A stretch of DNA of 36,153 bases from an uncultured Clostridia bacterium (GTDB lineage: Bacteria; Bacillota; Clostridia; TANB77; CAG-508), in contig CAKOPZ010000015.1 of assembly GCA_934101145.1 (NCBI GenBank), positions 1 to 36,153 on the forward strand, in the 5' to 3' direction. Of the stretch, positions 25,650-33,296 are shown piece by piece. The translations under genes and the position numbers were made by a program. The notes beneath the pieces were generated by a model. That model ran no database searches. It saw only the letters and a list, made by a program, of their open reading frames with translations, and was not told the DNA's origin. Positions within the stretch are counted from its first letter, which is position 1. Each line of letters begins with the position of its first letter.

Positions 25650-26885
25650 ATGAGAAAAATAAGGGTTTTAATTGTATTTATGATGTTGATGTTTGTATTT
25701 ACTACAATATCTTATGGAGATTTAGAGGATATTGAAAGAATAAATGTTAGTGATATCAAGAATGAAGTAAGTGTTGAAACATCAAAAACAATAGCAAATG
25801 AGCCAAATATAAATTCAAGGATAGGATTGATATATGACAGAAAGTCGGGGCAAGTACTATTTGAAAAAAATGGATACAAGCAATCATTAATGGCTTCTAC
25901 AACAAAGATAATGACTGCAATTGTAGTTGTAGAAAACAGTAATTTATCTGATGTTGTAGAAGTAGAAAATAAAGCAGCTCAAACAGGTGGATCAAGGCTT
26001 GGATTAAAGAAAAATGATAAAATTACTATAAATGATTTACTTTATGGATTGATGATGAGGTCAGGAAATGATGCAGCTGTGCAACTTGCATTATCTGTTG
26101 GGAAAAGCATACCAGAATTTGCACAGATGATGAATAATAAAGCTTTGGAATTAGGATTAAAAAATACTCATTTTGTAGTTCCGCATGGACTTGATATAGA
26201 TGGACATTATACAACTGCATATGAACTTGCTAAAATTGCAGATTACGGACTTAAAAATCCAAAAATAAAACAGATAGTTTCAAGTAAAACTCATACAGTG
26301 TATATAAATAACAGACCTATGATAATAAATAATACAAATGAATTGCTTGGTAGTCTTGATGGAGTTTATGGCGTGAAAACAGGTTTTACAAATGGAGCTG
26401 GAAGATGTTTAGTTACATCATGCAAAAGGGGAGATATAGACATCATTACAGTTGTTTTGGGTGCGGATACCAAAAAGATGAGAACAGCTGATAGCATAAA
26501 ATTGATAGAGTATGCAAATAAAAATTTTAACATGATAGATATAAAAGAAAAAGTATTGGATGAATTTTCAAAGTGGAAAGGGTTAAATGAAAATAGAATT
26601 ACAATAAATAAAGGAACAGCGCAAATGGAGCTTGAACTTGAAGAGCTTGAGTTTGACAAGATGGCTGTGAAAAATACACAAGTTGATAATATAAAAGTTG
26701 AAGTTAATTCTGTTTATTATTTTGAAGCACCTGTTGAGGAAAAGTGTTTAGTAGGAAATTTAAAGATTATGATAGGGGATGACACAATAAAAGTTTTGAA
26801 CATATATAATAAGCATAGAGTGGAAAAAAAGAGTGTGAAGTATTATATGTTTGAGTTTTTGAAGATATTAAATGTAACTATATAA
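25650..26885 (+). CDS. D-alanyl-D-alanine carboxypeptidase (S11, DacF-like)
   Basis: A 411-residue penicillin-binding protein of peptidase family S11, which removes the terminal D-Ala of peptidoglycan stem peptides. The three active-site motifs are intact: STTK (S83, K86) in MASTTKIMTA, SGN (138-140) and KTG (243-245). An N-terminal signal peptide (RVLIVFMMLMFVFTTISYG) directs export. A C-terminal beta domain follows residue 280, and the end (KYYMFEFLKILNVTI) could be an amphipathic membrane anchor. In endospore formers, DacF/DacB enzymes act in cell-wall or spore-cortex maturation; the exact class cannot be fixed here. It directly follows the secretion operon, with its ribosome binding site in the terminator hairpin. 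Confidence 0.93.
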   Translation: MRKIRVLIVFMMLMFVFTTISYGDLEDIERINVSDIKNEVSVETSKTIANEPNINSRIGLIYDRKSGQVLFEKNGYKQSLMASTTKIMTAIVVVENSNLSDVVEVENKAAQTGGSRLGLKKNDKITINDLLYGLMMRSGNDAAVQLALSVGKSIPEFAQMMNNKALELGLKNTHFVVPHGLDIDGHYTTAYELAKIADYGLKNPKIKQIVSSKTHTVYINNRPMIINNTNELLGSLDGVYGVKTGFTNGAGRCLVTSCKRGDIDIITVVLGADTKKMRTADSIKLIEYANKNFNMIDIKEKVLDEFSKWKGLNENRITINKGTAQMELELEELEFDKMAVKNTQVDNIKVEVNSVYYFEAPVEEKCLVGNLKIMIGDDTIKVLNIYNKHRVEKKSVKYYMFEFLKILNVTI

Positions 26886-26926
26886 CCTTAGTTTTCAGGA
26901 GATAGAGAGTAATTAAATATACGTTA

Positions 26927-26956
26927 TTGACAAATAATTTAGTTAGGGCGTATAAT
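26927..26956 (+). promoter_or_regulatory. Consensus promoter of a small antisense RNA
   Basis: A perfect TTGACA (26927-26932), an 18-base spacer and a perfect TATAAT (26951-26956) lie with no open reading frame downstream on this strand. It is the strongest promoter match in the window, and it reads towards the minus-strand peptide gene at 27049-27156. Confidence 0.8.
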
Positions 26957-26962
26957 ATGAAT

Positions 26963-27050
26963 AGAAAATGAGAACACAAATAATGTGTGTTACCTAAAAA
27001 GTTTAAGTATACACCACTAGCTCTGTGAAAGCGTATGTGGTGTATTCTTT
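26963..27050 (+). ncRNA. Candidate antisense RNA of a type I toxin-antitoxin pair
   Basis: The predicted transcript starts about 7 bases after the -10 element and runs into a hairpin at 27009-27045. That hairpin has a 9-bp outer stem (ATACACCAC with GTGGTGTAT) and an inner GCT/AGC stem, followed by the T-rich stretch TTCTTTATTG. It carries no plausible reading frame. The same hairpin lies 3 bases beyond the stop codon of the minus-strand hydrophobic peptide gene, so the two RNAs would be complementary at their 3' ends. This is the arrangement of TxpA/RatA- and BsrG/SR4-like systems. Existence and 3' end are inferred. Confidence 0.55.
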
Positions 27051-27156
27051 ATTGTTGCTTATTTGATAGTATTATGTATATAACACTTAATAAGGCAACG
27101 TTTATAGTTATTGAAATCATAAATCCTATTATTAAGAAGATTAAAAAATCTAACAT
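27049..27156 (-). CDS. 35-residue hydrophobic peptide, candidate type I toxin
   Basis: The minus strand encodes a 35-residue peptide that starts MLDFLIFLIIGFMISI, continues as one long transmembrane helix and ends in the polar tail SNKQQ. An exceptionally strong ribosome binding site (GGAGGTGG, 27171-27164) precedes the ATG. Just upstream of it, a small hairpin (CTCAAC/GTTGAG, about 27176-27191) could shield it. Size, single helix, polar C-terminus and the convergent antisense promoter match small membrane toxins of type I systems (TxpA/BsrG and the clostridial analogues). The peptide itself is not one I can assign to a named family. A possible minus-strand promoter (TTGTTT, then TAAGAT, about 27272-27246) is weak. 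Confidence 0.6.
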   Translation of the reverse strand: MLDFLIFLIIGFMISITINVALLSVIYIILSNKQQ

Positions 27157-27315
27157 ATAAACACCACCTCCAATCTCTCAACTATTGTTGAGGAATTAAA
27201 GGCAACACTCACATCTGCTTTTATCTCATTTCCTATAGCAATTATCTTACAGCATTTTCCATAAAAAACAAGCGAACATAGTTAAATTTTACAAATAATT
27301 TAATATAAAAAGTAA

Positions 27316-27356
27316 AAAAAACAGAAAACATTAATACCAAACGTTTTCTGTTTTTT
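27316..27356 (-). terminator. Terminator of the tRNA operon
   Basis: A perfect 14-bp stem (27316-27329 with 27343-27356) around a 13-base loop is followed on the minus strand by a T-run. It lies 10 bases beyond the CCA end of tRNA-Cys. Confidence 0.85.
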
Positions 27357-27365
27357 GTTTTGCTT

Positions 27366-27439
27366 TGGAGGCGCCACCCGGATTTGAACCGGGGATCAGA
27401 GTTTTGCAGACTCGTGCCTTACCACTTGGCTATAGCGCC
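27366..27439 (-). tRNA. tRNA-Cys (GCA)
   Basis: A complete cloverleaf on the minus strand. The acceptor stem is GGCGCTA paired with TGGCGCC, and the D-loop contains AAGTGGTAAGGC. The anticodon loop is CTGCAAA with anticodon GCA, and the T-arm has GGTTCAAATCC. The discriminator is T and the 3' CCA is encoded (27368-27366). Confidence 0.96.
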
Positions 27440-27449
27440 ATTAAAATAA

Positions 27450-27525
27450 TGGAGCGGGAAACGGGGCTCAAACCCGCGACCTCTGCCTTGGCAAGGCAGC
27501 GCTCTATCAACTGAGCTATTCCCGC
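27450..27525 (-). tRNA. tRNA-Gly (GCC)
   Basis: A complete cloverleaf on the minus strand. The acceptor stem is GCGGGAA paired with TTCCCGC, and the D-arm is GCTCAGTTGATAGAGC. The anticodon loop is TTGCCAA with anticodon GCC, and the T-loop is GGTTTGAGCCC. The 3' CCA is encoded. It lies 10 bases upstream of tRNA-Cys in the same transcript. Confidence 0.96.
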
Positions 27526-27573
27526 ATCTCTTAATTTATTATATGTATTGTTCTTGTTAAATAGAACAGTAAT

Positions 27574-27602
27574 ATAATAACAAATTTAAAATAAAAAGTC
27601 AA
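27574..27602 (-). promoter_or_regulatory. Promoter of the tRNA-Gly/tRNA-Cys operon
   Basis: On the minus strand, TTGACT (27602-27597) and TATTAT (27579-27574) are separated by 17 bases and lie about 50 bases upstream of tRNA-Gly. Confidence 0.65.
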
Positions 27603-27735
27603 GAAAAATTTACCAAAAAAATTTGCTTTAAGTAAGTGGAAGAGTATATGTGTAAAAAAATAGATATTATACATAAAAATAAAGAAACGTGAAACCCAGT
27701 ATTTTCCTAAGAATTCAGCCTAAAACTATTGAAAA

Positions 27736-27773
27736 TGTAACAAAAATGTAATATAATTGTAATATAAGTGTAA
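27736..27773 (-). repeat. Four 11-bp-phased TTACA boxes, inverted (site C)
   Basis: Four exact TGTAA units (TTACA on the minus strand) start at 27736, 27747, 27758 and 27769, exactly 11 bases apart. The cluster ends 87 bases before the -35 of the adhesin promoter. The unit, spacing and copy number equal those at sites A and B of the secretion locus, in the opposite orientation. In the gene-free stretch 27526-27926 it is the clearest signal besides the promoters. Confidence 0.75.
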
Positions 27774-27778
27774 TATTT

Positions 27779-27830
27779 TTGGCGATGATGGGAAAATAAA
27801 TTTCCGTAACAGTGTAAGGCCAATCTTTTT
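27779..27830 (+). other. Structured element with T-run upstream of adhesin promoter
   Basis: An outer stem TTGGC/GCCAA (27779-27783 with 27819-27823) encloses an inner stem GGAAA/TTTCC (27791-27795 with 27801-27805). TCTTTTT follows. It could be a weak terminator for a transcript from upstream, or a DNA-level operator. I compared it by memory with riboswitch cores (c-di-GMP-I, fluoride, c-di-AMP) and could not match any. Confidence 0.35.
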
Positions 27831-27860
27831 AATATATGGAAAATGTGTCAAATACTGTTA

Positions 27861-27889
27861 TTGACTATTGTCAAAAATGTAAGTAAAAT
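27861..27889 (+). promoter_or_regulatory. Promoter of the adhesin gene
   Basis: TTGACT (27861-27866), a 17-base spacer and TAAAAT (27884-27889). The predicted start of transcription, near 27896, lies inside the 5' extension of the long open frame. It rules out the ATG at 27843 as the start. Confidence 0.7.
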
Positions 27890-27926
27890 AGAAAGTATAA
27901 AAATAGGTGAAAATATGGAGGGTAAT

Positions 27927-30900
27927 ATGAAAGGCTTAAGAAAAATTACGTTTCTTTCAATTGTAACTATTATGGCAATAGGCTTTGGTTTAATGTTTAG
28001 TACTACATCAAAAGCTGCAACAGGTAGCAGATATCTTACAATTAAACAATTGCGTTCATCGGGATATGGTTACAAGGCACTGGAAAAAAATATTTGGAAA
28101 ATTTGTGAATCAAATAGTAGTGGTACTGTTACAAATTACGACCACACTATTTATTGTGTAAAGGGAGGAGCTGGCTTTGGTTCTTCAACTTTTGGTAGTG
28201 GAACTCCAACAGTTAGAGAATATACAAGATATTTTGATTTGAAAGATAAAGCTTCAATACCAAGTTCATATGCAGATTTAATACCTGTATTTTCAAATGG
28301 TAATTATGGAAAGCTAGTGGCTTTACTTGAAAATATTTATGTTGCACCAAAATCAAATGCAACAACAGAGGAGAGAAATACAGCTTCTGAATATAGAAAA
28401 TTACTATTAAAAAATGCAGGACTTGAAGGTAGCAACATTACAGATGACGATATTGATGCTGTTCAACAATTAGCAGTATGGCATTTTACAAACCCAGGTG
28501 ATGCATATGATGTTGGAGATGCAGGAACTTTTGAATTTTGGGTAAATGCAGTTTCAGGTTCAGATAGTAACTACAATCCACTAAGTGATGAAATTGGTAC
28601 TGGTTCAGAGAATGGATGGGACAGAAGCGAAGATTGTAATACATTATATGAATATTTAGTTGATTTTGCTAAGAAAAATGGAGCTAATTATACACCTAAA
28701 GCATCAAGTGCACCATATACACTTGCAAAAACTAACATAACACAAAAAACAGTTGATGAAAATTATGTTATAGGACCATTTAAAATAAATAAAGCAAGTG
28801 ATACTTCTGGAACATTAGATGGAGTATTCAAAAATGGTAATACTGTAATTACACCTAAAATGCAAAATGCAAATGGAAAAGAGTTTTCTACTATAGAAGA
28901 TACAGTGGGAAAGGAATTTTATATTGTACTTCCAAAAACAACAAATATAGATAAAATTAGTTTTAATATATCTGGTTCATATTTTAATACATCACTTACA
29001 TATTGGTCAACAGAAAATACTGATGGTAAAGACCAACCAGTAGTAGAGGTTAAAAGAACAAAAACAAATTATGGTGATTCTATTGAATTTACTCCTGTAG
29101 TTGAGAAAAAATTTGACTTAGCATTAAGAAAATTTATCGCATCAATCAATGGAGTAGCTCCATCAGTAAGTAGAGAACCACAAATAAGTGAAAGTACATT
29201 AAAAGATTTAGCAGATGGTAAAATTACAACAGCTGTAAAAAGACATCCAAAAACAGCTTTAGAAGTTAAAAAAGGTGACAAAGTTATTTATACAATAAGA
29301 GTATATAATGAAGGCGAAGTAGACGGATATGTAACTGAAATTACAGATTATTTACCTGATGGATTAAAACTTGCTAAAAATAGCACAGTAAATACAGAAA
29401 ATGGTTGGAAATCTACAGATGGAAAGAAAATTACAACTGATAAACTTAAGGGAACAAAAATAGAGGCATTTAATAAACAAACATTAACACTTAAATATTT
29501 AGATGTACAAATTGAGTGTGAAGTGACAGCTGATAGTCCTACAATAGGAAAATCAACATTAAAGAATATTGCTGAAATTACAGGCTCAAATGGTGGAACA
29601 GATATAGATTCAACACCAAATAATGTTAAAAGAGACAATTATGGAACAACAAGTCAAGAAGATGACGACGATTTTGAAGATTTAGTTTTAAAAGGTGAAA
29701 AATTTGATCTAGCATTAAGAAAATTTATCACATCAATTAATGGAGTAGCACCAACAGTTAGCAGAGAGCCAAAAATAAGTGATGCTACAATAAAAGATTT
29801 AGCAGATGGTAAAATTACAACAACTGTTAAAGTTCACCCTAAAAATGCGTTAGAAGTAAGAACAGGTGACAAAGTAGTTTATACAATAAGAGTATATAAT
29901 GAAGGTAAAGCAGATGGATATGTAAAAGAAATTACAGATTATTTGCCAGAAGGATTGAAATTTGTAGAGAATAGTACAATAAATACAGAAAATGGTTGGA
30001 AAAATCCATCAGGAGATGGTAAAACAATTACAACAGATAAGCTTGCAGGTACACTTTTAAATGGATTTGATGGAAAAAATCTAAAATATTTAGATGTACA
30101 AATTGAGTGTGAGGTTATTGCAACAGTTTCAAGCAAAGATAATGTATTAAAAAATATTGCAGAAATTACAAAACATGCTGATAAAGATGGAAATGAAACA
30201 GTAAAAGATGAAGATTCAACACCAGATAATGTTAAGAGAGATAATTATGGAACAACAAGTCAAGAAGATGATGACGATTTTGAGCAATTAATTATTCCAG
30301 GAAAATATTTTGATTTAGCATTAAGAAAATTCATTTCAGCAGTTGGAGACAATGAACTTGTAGATGAAAATGGAAATTATACAAGAGTTCCAAAAGTTGA
30401 TGTTACACCATTACTTAATGGAAAAACAACAGCAACATATAGTCATAACAAAAAGGCTGTTAATGTAAATGTTGGAGATATTGTTACATATACAATAAGA
30501 GTATATAACGAAGGTGAAATTGATGGATATTTAAATGAAATTACAGATCACTTGCCACAATATTTAGAGTTTGTAAATGATGAATTTAATGCTCAATATG
30601 GATGGAAAGTTTCAAATGATGGAAGAACTGTAACAACAAATATTACATCACCTGATACAGAATATTCAGCAAGTAGAGATACTTTATACAAAGATAGAAC
30701 AGAAGAAAGCAATAAAGTTTTATTAAAAGCATTTGACAAAAAATCTACAACACTTGATTATATTGATGTGAAAATTAAATGTAAAGTAAAAGATACAGTA
30801 ATTGCTGAAAAGATTACAAACATTGCTGATATTACAAAACAAACTGATAAAACAGGAAATAGTGTAACAGATAGAGATTCAACACCTGGAAATGTTACTC

Positions 30901-32240
30901 TTCCAACAGATGAGTTACTTCCAGAATATAAAGATGATGAAATAAACAGAGGAGACGACTATATTCCAGGACAAGAGGATGATGACGACTTTGAAAAGGT
31001 AATAGTACAAAAATTTGACTTAGCATTAAGAAAATTTATTACAGGAGTAAATGATAAAGAGGTTTCTGGAAGAGTTCCAAGTTTCTCTATGGATGAAAAT
31101 GGAAAGATGACATATACTCATCCAAAAACTCCAGTTGATGTAGTAAATGGAGATACAGTTATATATACTTTAAGAATATATAACGAAGGAAATCAAGCAG
31201 GTTATGCAAATGAAGTTAAAGATAATATTCCTGATGGACTTGTATATTTGCCAGATAATGAGTTAAACAAAACATATAGATGGAAAATGTATGATAAAGA
31301 TGGAAATGAAACAACAAATGCAAATGAAGCTAAAACAATTAGAACAGATTACTTATCATATGAACAAGCACAAGCTGAAAAAAGAGATAATCTAATTAAG
31401 GCATTTGACAAAGGTACAATGACACAACCTGATTATAGAGAGATTAAAGTAGCATTTAAAGTTACAGAACCTAATACATCAGACAGAATTTTAATTAATA
31501 CAGCTGAAATTTCTGACGACAGAGATGAAAAAGGAAATCCTGTTGATGATATAGATTCAACACCAGATAATAACAAAGATGGTGAAGATGACCAAGATAT
31601 TGAAAAGGTAAAAGTAAAATACTTTGATTTAGCACTTGAAAAAATTATTACAGAATATAGTATTAAATTAAATGGAAAAACAACAACTACAAAAACAGGA
31701 CACAAATTTGGAGTACAACCAGAGCCAGTAGTTAAAGTTGAAACATTAAAAAATACAAGAAAAAATGCTGTAATTAAATTTAAATATCAAATAAAGGTAA
31801 CAAACGAAGGTGAAATAGAAGGCTATGCAGATGAAATTAAAGATTATATTCCAGATGGATTAAAATTTGTTCAAGCGGATAATCCAAAGTGGAAATTATC
31901 TAAAGATGGAAAGACTGTAACAACAGACCAATTGAAAAATAAATTATTAAAACCTGGAGAAAGTGCAATTGTAGAAATTACTTTCCAATGGATAAATGGA
32001 GATAATAATTTAGGTTTAAAACAAAACTGGGCTGAAATTAGCAAAGATAAAAATGATAGCAATACACCTGATATTGATTCAACACCAGATAACTTTAAAA
32101 AAGGAGAAGATGATATTGATGATGCATCAGTAATCTTATCTATAGTAACAGGTGTTGGAGAAAATTATATATTAATTACAGGTGCAGTTCTTGCAATAAT
32201 TGCAGGAGGACTTGTATTAATTAAAAAATTTGTTATATAA
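27927..32240 (+). CDS. Thioester/isopeptide repeat surface adhesin
   Basis: A 1437-residue secreted, wall- or membrane-bound fibrous protein. In order: signal peptide (ITFLSIVTIMAIGFGLMFS, then TSKAA); a thioester domain with C77 (IYCVKGG) and Q181 (QQLAVWHF), the pair that forms the reactive Cys-Gln thioester binding host or cell surfaces; and five beta-sandwich repeats starting near residues 395, 592, 794, 1029 and 1231. Each repeat opens with (K/Y)FDLALRKFI and holds YTIRVYNEG and NIAEIT-like strands. Lys and Asn positions fit self-made isopeptide bonds. The first four are followed by acidic EDDDDFE-type linkers or a variant. The C-terminus has SIVTG, a hydrophobic helix and KKFVI, a degenerate sorting-type signal without LPxTG. 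GGAGGG precedes ATG 27927; ATG 27915 is an alternative. Confidence 0.88.
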   Translation: MKGLRKITFLSIVTIMAIGFGLMFSTTSKAATGSRYLTIKQLRSSGYGYKALEKNIWKICESNSSGTVTNYDHTIYCVKGGAGFGSSTFGSGTPTVREYTRYFDLKDKASIPSSYADLIPVFSNGNYGKLVALLENIYVAPKSNATTEERNTASEYRKLLLKNAGLEGSNITDDDIDAVQQLAVWHFTNPGDAYDVGDAGTFEFWVNAVSGSDSNYNPLSDEIGTGSENGWDRSEDCNTLYEYLVDFAKKNGANYTPKASSAPYTLAKTNITQKTVDENYVIGPFKINKASDTSGTLDGVFKNGNTVITPKMQNANGKEFSTIEDTVGKEFYIVLPKTTNIDKISFNISGSYFNTSLTYWSTENTDGKDQPVVEVKRTKTNYGDSIEFTPVVEKKFDLALRKFIASINGVAPSVSREPQISESTLKDLADGKITTAVKRHPKTALEVKKGDKVIYTIRVYNEGEVDGYVTEITDYLPDGLKLAKNSTVNTENGWKSTDGKKITTDKLKGTKIEAFNKQTLTLKYLDVQIECEVTADSPTIGKSTLKNIAEITGSNGGTDIDSTPNNVKRDNYGTTSQEDDDDFEDLVLKGEKFDLALRKFITSINGVAPTVSREPKISDATIKDLADGKITTTVKVHPKNALEVRTGDKVVYTIRVYNEGKADGYVKEITDYLPEGLKFVENSTINTENGWKNPSGDGKTITTDKLAGTLLNGFDGKNLKYLDVQIECEVIATVSSKDNVLKNIAEITKHADKDGNETVKDEDSTPDNVKRDNYGTTSQEDDDDFEQLIIPGKYFDLALRKFISAVGDNELVDENGNYTRVPKVDVTPLLNGKTTATYSHNKKAVNVNVGDIVTYTIRVYNEGEIDGYLNEITDHLPQYLEFVNDEFNAQYGWKVSNDGRTVTTNITSPDTEYSASRDTLYKDRTEESNKVLLKAFDKKSTTLDYIDVKIKCKVKDTVIAEKITNIADITKQTDKTGNSVTDRDSTPGNVTLPTDELLPEYKDDEINRGDDYIPGQEDDDDFEKVIVQKFDLALRKFITGVNDKEVSGRVPSFSMDENGKMTYTHPKTPVDVVNGDTVIYTLRIYNEGNQAGYANEVKDNIPDGLVYLPDNELNKTYRWKMYDKDGNETTNANEAKTIRTDYLSYEQAQAEKRDNLIKAFDKGTMTQPDYREIKVAFKVTEPNTSDRILINTAEISDDRDEKGNPVDDIDSTPDNNKDGEDDQDIEKVKVKYFDLALEKIITEYSIKLNGKTTTTKTGHKFGVQPEPVVKVETLKNTRKNAVIKFKYQIKVTNEGEIEGYADEIKDYIPDGLKFVQADNPKWKLSKDGKTVTTDQLKNKLLKPGESAIVEITFQWINGDNNLGLKQNWAEISKDKNDSNTPDIDSTPDNFKKGEDDIDDASVILSIVTGVGENYILITGAVLAIIAGGLVLIKKFVI

Positions 32241-32251
32241 TGTAGAATACT

Positions 32252-32286
32252 AAAAATTGAACCCTAATAAAAAGGGTTCAATTTTT
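32252..32286 (+). terminator. Terminator of the adhesin gene
   Basis: A perfect 13-bp stem (32252-32264 with 32274-32286; TTGAACCC/GGGTTCAA core) with a 9-base loop and a T-rich end lies 11 bases after the stop codon. Confidence 0.9.
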
Positions 32287-32308
32287 ATCTACAAAAATAA
32301 AATAAAAG

Positions 32309-32337
32309 TTTACTTTAAAAAAGTGATATGATATAAT
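32309..32337 (+). promoter_or_regulatory. Promoter of the Ig-like/CmpB/GGDEF operon
   Basis: TTTACT (32309-32314), a 17-base spacer and a perfect TATAAT (32332-32337) lie 26 bases upstream of the start codon at 32364. Confidence 0.75.
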
Positions 32338-32363
32338 GCATACGTAAATATGAGGTGAAACTA

Positions 32364-33296
32364 ATGAATCAAATTTTGGTTATGGAAAATAAAAAGAAAA
32401 AAAATAAAAATAGAAATTCCGGTCCAGCAGATATTGGCAGTGTTTTGAGATTTTTTGTAATAGCTTTAATAATATTTGGTGTACTTTTTATAGGGCATGG
32501 ATCATATGCCATATATAAAGATGCAAAGGGAAAAGATACAAAGAATTTGCCAACTTTAACAATGGAAAGAGTAAATGATGAGGTTATAATAAAAGCCGCA
32601 AGTAGCATAAAAATAAAAAATTTAATATATAGCTGGAACACAGATGAGGAAACTAAAATTCCTGTAGATGGTACATTTGTAGAGGAAAATGTATTACTTC
32701 TAAATGAAAATAGTACTTTAAATGTTAAAATAGAAGATGAAAAAGGAAGAACAATAAAATATGAAAAGGAATTTATTGTAGAAGGTGTTGATATAACAAA
32801 ACCTACAATTGAAATTGAAGAAGAAGGTTCAAATGGTACTATTAAAATTGTTTCAACTGATGATACTCAAATGTCATATATTGAATATACAATAAATGAT
32901 CAAGATCCGATACGTGTAGATAAATCTGATGTAGAAGATAAAGTAATGAATTATATTTTAAAATTACAAAAAGGTGAAAATAAATTGACTGTTACTGCTG
33001 TCGATGCTTCTGGAAATTATGAGACAAAGGAAAAAACGATTATTGTATCAGGAAAAACAAAAGTTAATATGAAAATCGAAAATGGTAAACTTGTAGTAAT
33101 TGCTGAAGATCCAGATGGAATTAAGGATATTGCAATAAATTTAAATGGAGTTACAAAATCAGCAAATAATATAAATCAAAAGTCAGTAAAAGCAACACTT
33201 GATATAATAGAAGGAACAAATAATATTAGAATAAAAATTACAAATGTAAACTCATTAACTACAACAGGAGCTAAAGAATTTAATTATGCTAAATAA
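32364..33296 (+). CDS. Bitopic protein with extracellular Ig-like domains
   Basis: A protein of about 310 residues with a Lys/Asn-rich cytoplasmic start (MENKKKKNKNRNSG), one transmembrane helix (VLRFFVIALIIFGVLFIG, about 27-47) and three or so predicted beta-sandwich segments outside. One of these reads YIEYTINDQDPIRVDKSDVE and the other LTVTAVDASGNYETKEKTI, which is typical of bacterial Ig-like folds. The frame can start at GTG 32355, but this is within GAGGTGA, the ribosome binding site of ATG 32364. The stop overlaps the next gene by 11 bp. No enzymatic motif is visible. Its place after the adhesin suggests a surface role, but it has its own promoter. Confidence 0.75.
   Translation: MNQILVMENKKKKNKNRNSGPADIGSVLRFFVIALIIFGVLFIGHGSYAIYKDAKGKDTKNLPTLTMERVNDEVIIKAASSIKIKNLIYSWNTDEETKIPVDGTFVEENVLLLNENSTLNVKIEDEKGRTIKYEKEFIVEGVDITKPTIEIEEEGSNGTIKIVSTDDTQMSYIEYTINDQDPIRVDKSDVEDKVMNYILKLQKGENKLTVTAVDASGNYETKEKTIIVSGKTKVNMKIENGKLVVIAEDPDGIKDIAINLNGVTKSANNINQKSVKATLDIIEGTNNIRIKITNVNSLTTTGAKEFNYAK

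Noticed and set aside
27779..27830. Fluoride or c-di-GMP riboswitch
   Set aside because: GGCGATGATG at first recalls the crcB motif, but conserved loops are absent, the element lies upstream of the likely transcription start, and the gene is an adhesin. No GEMM core sequences were found.
27843..27926. Upstream ATG (27843) as start of the adhesin
   Set aside because: A TTGACT-17-TAAAAT promoter lies within this extension, there is no ribosome binding site, and a classical signal peptide begins at 27927.
29069..32062. Several antisense open frames opposite the adhesin gene
   Set aside because: They recur at the same place in each protein repeat, lack ribosome binding sites and mirror the codon bias of the plus-strand gene.
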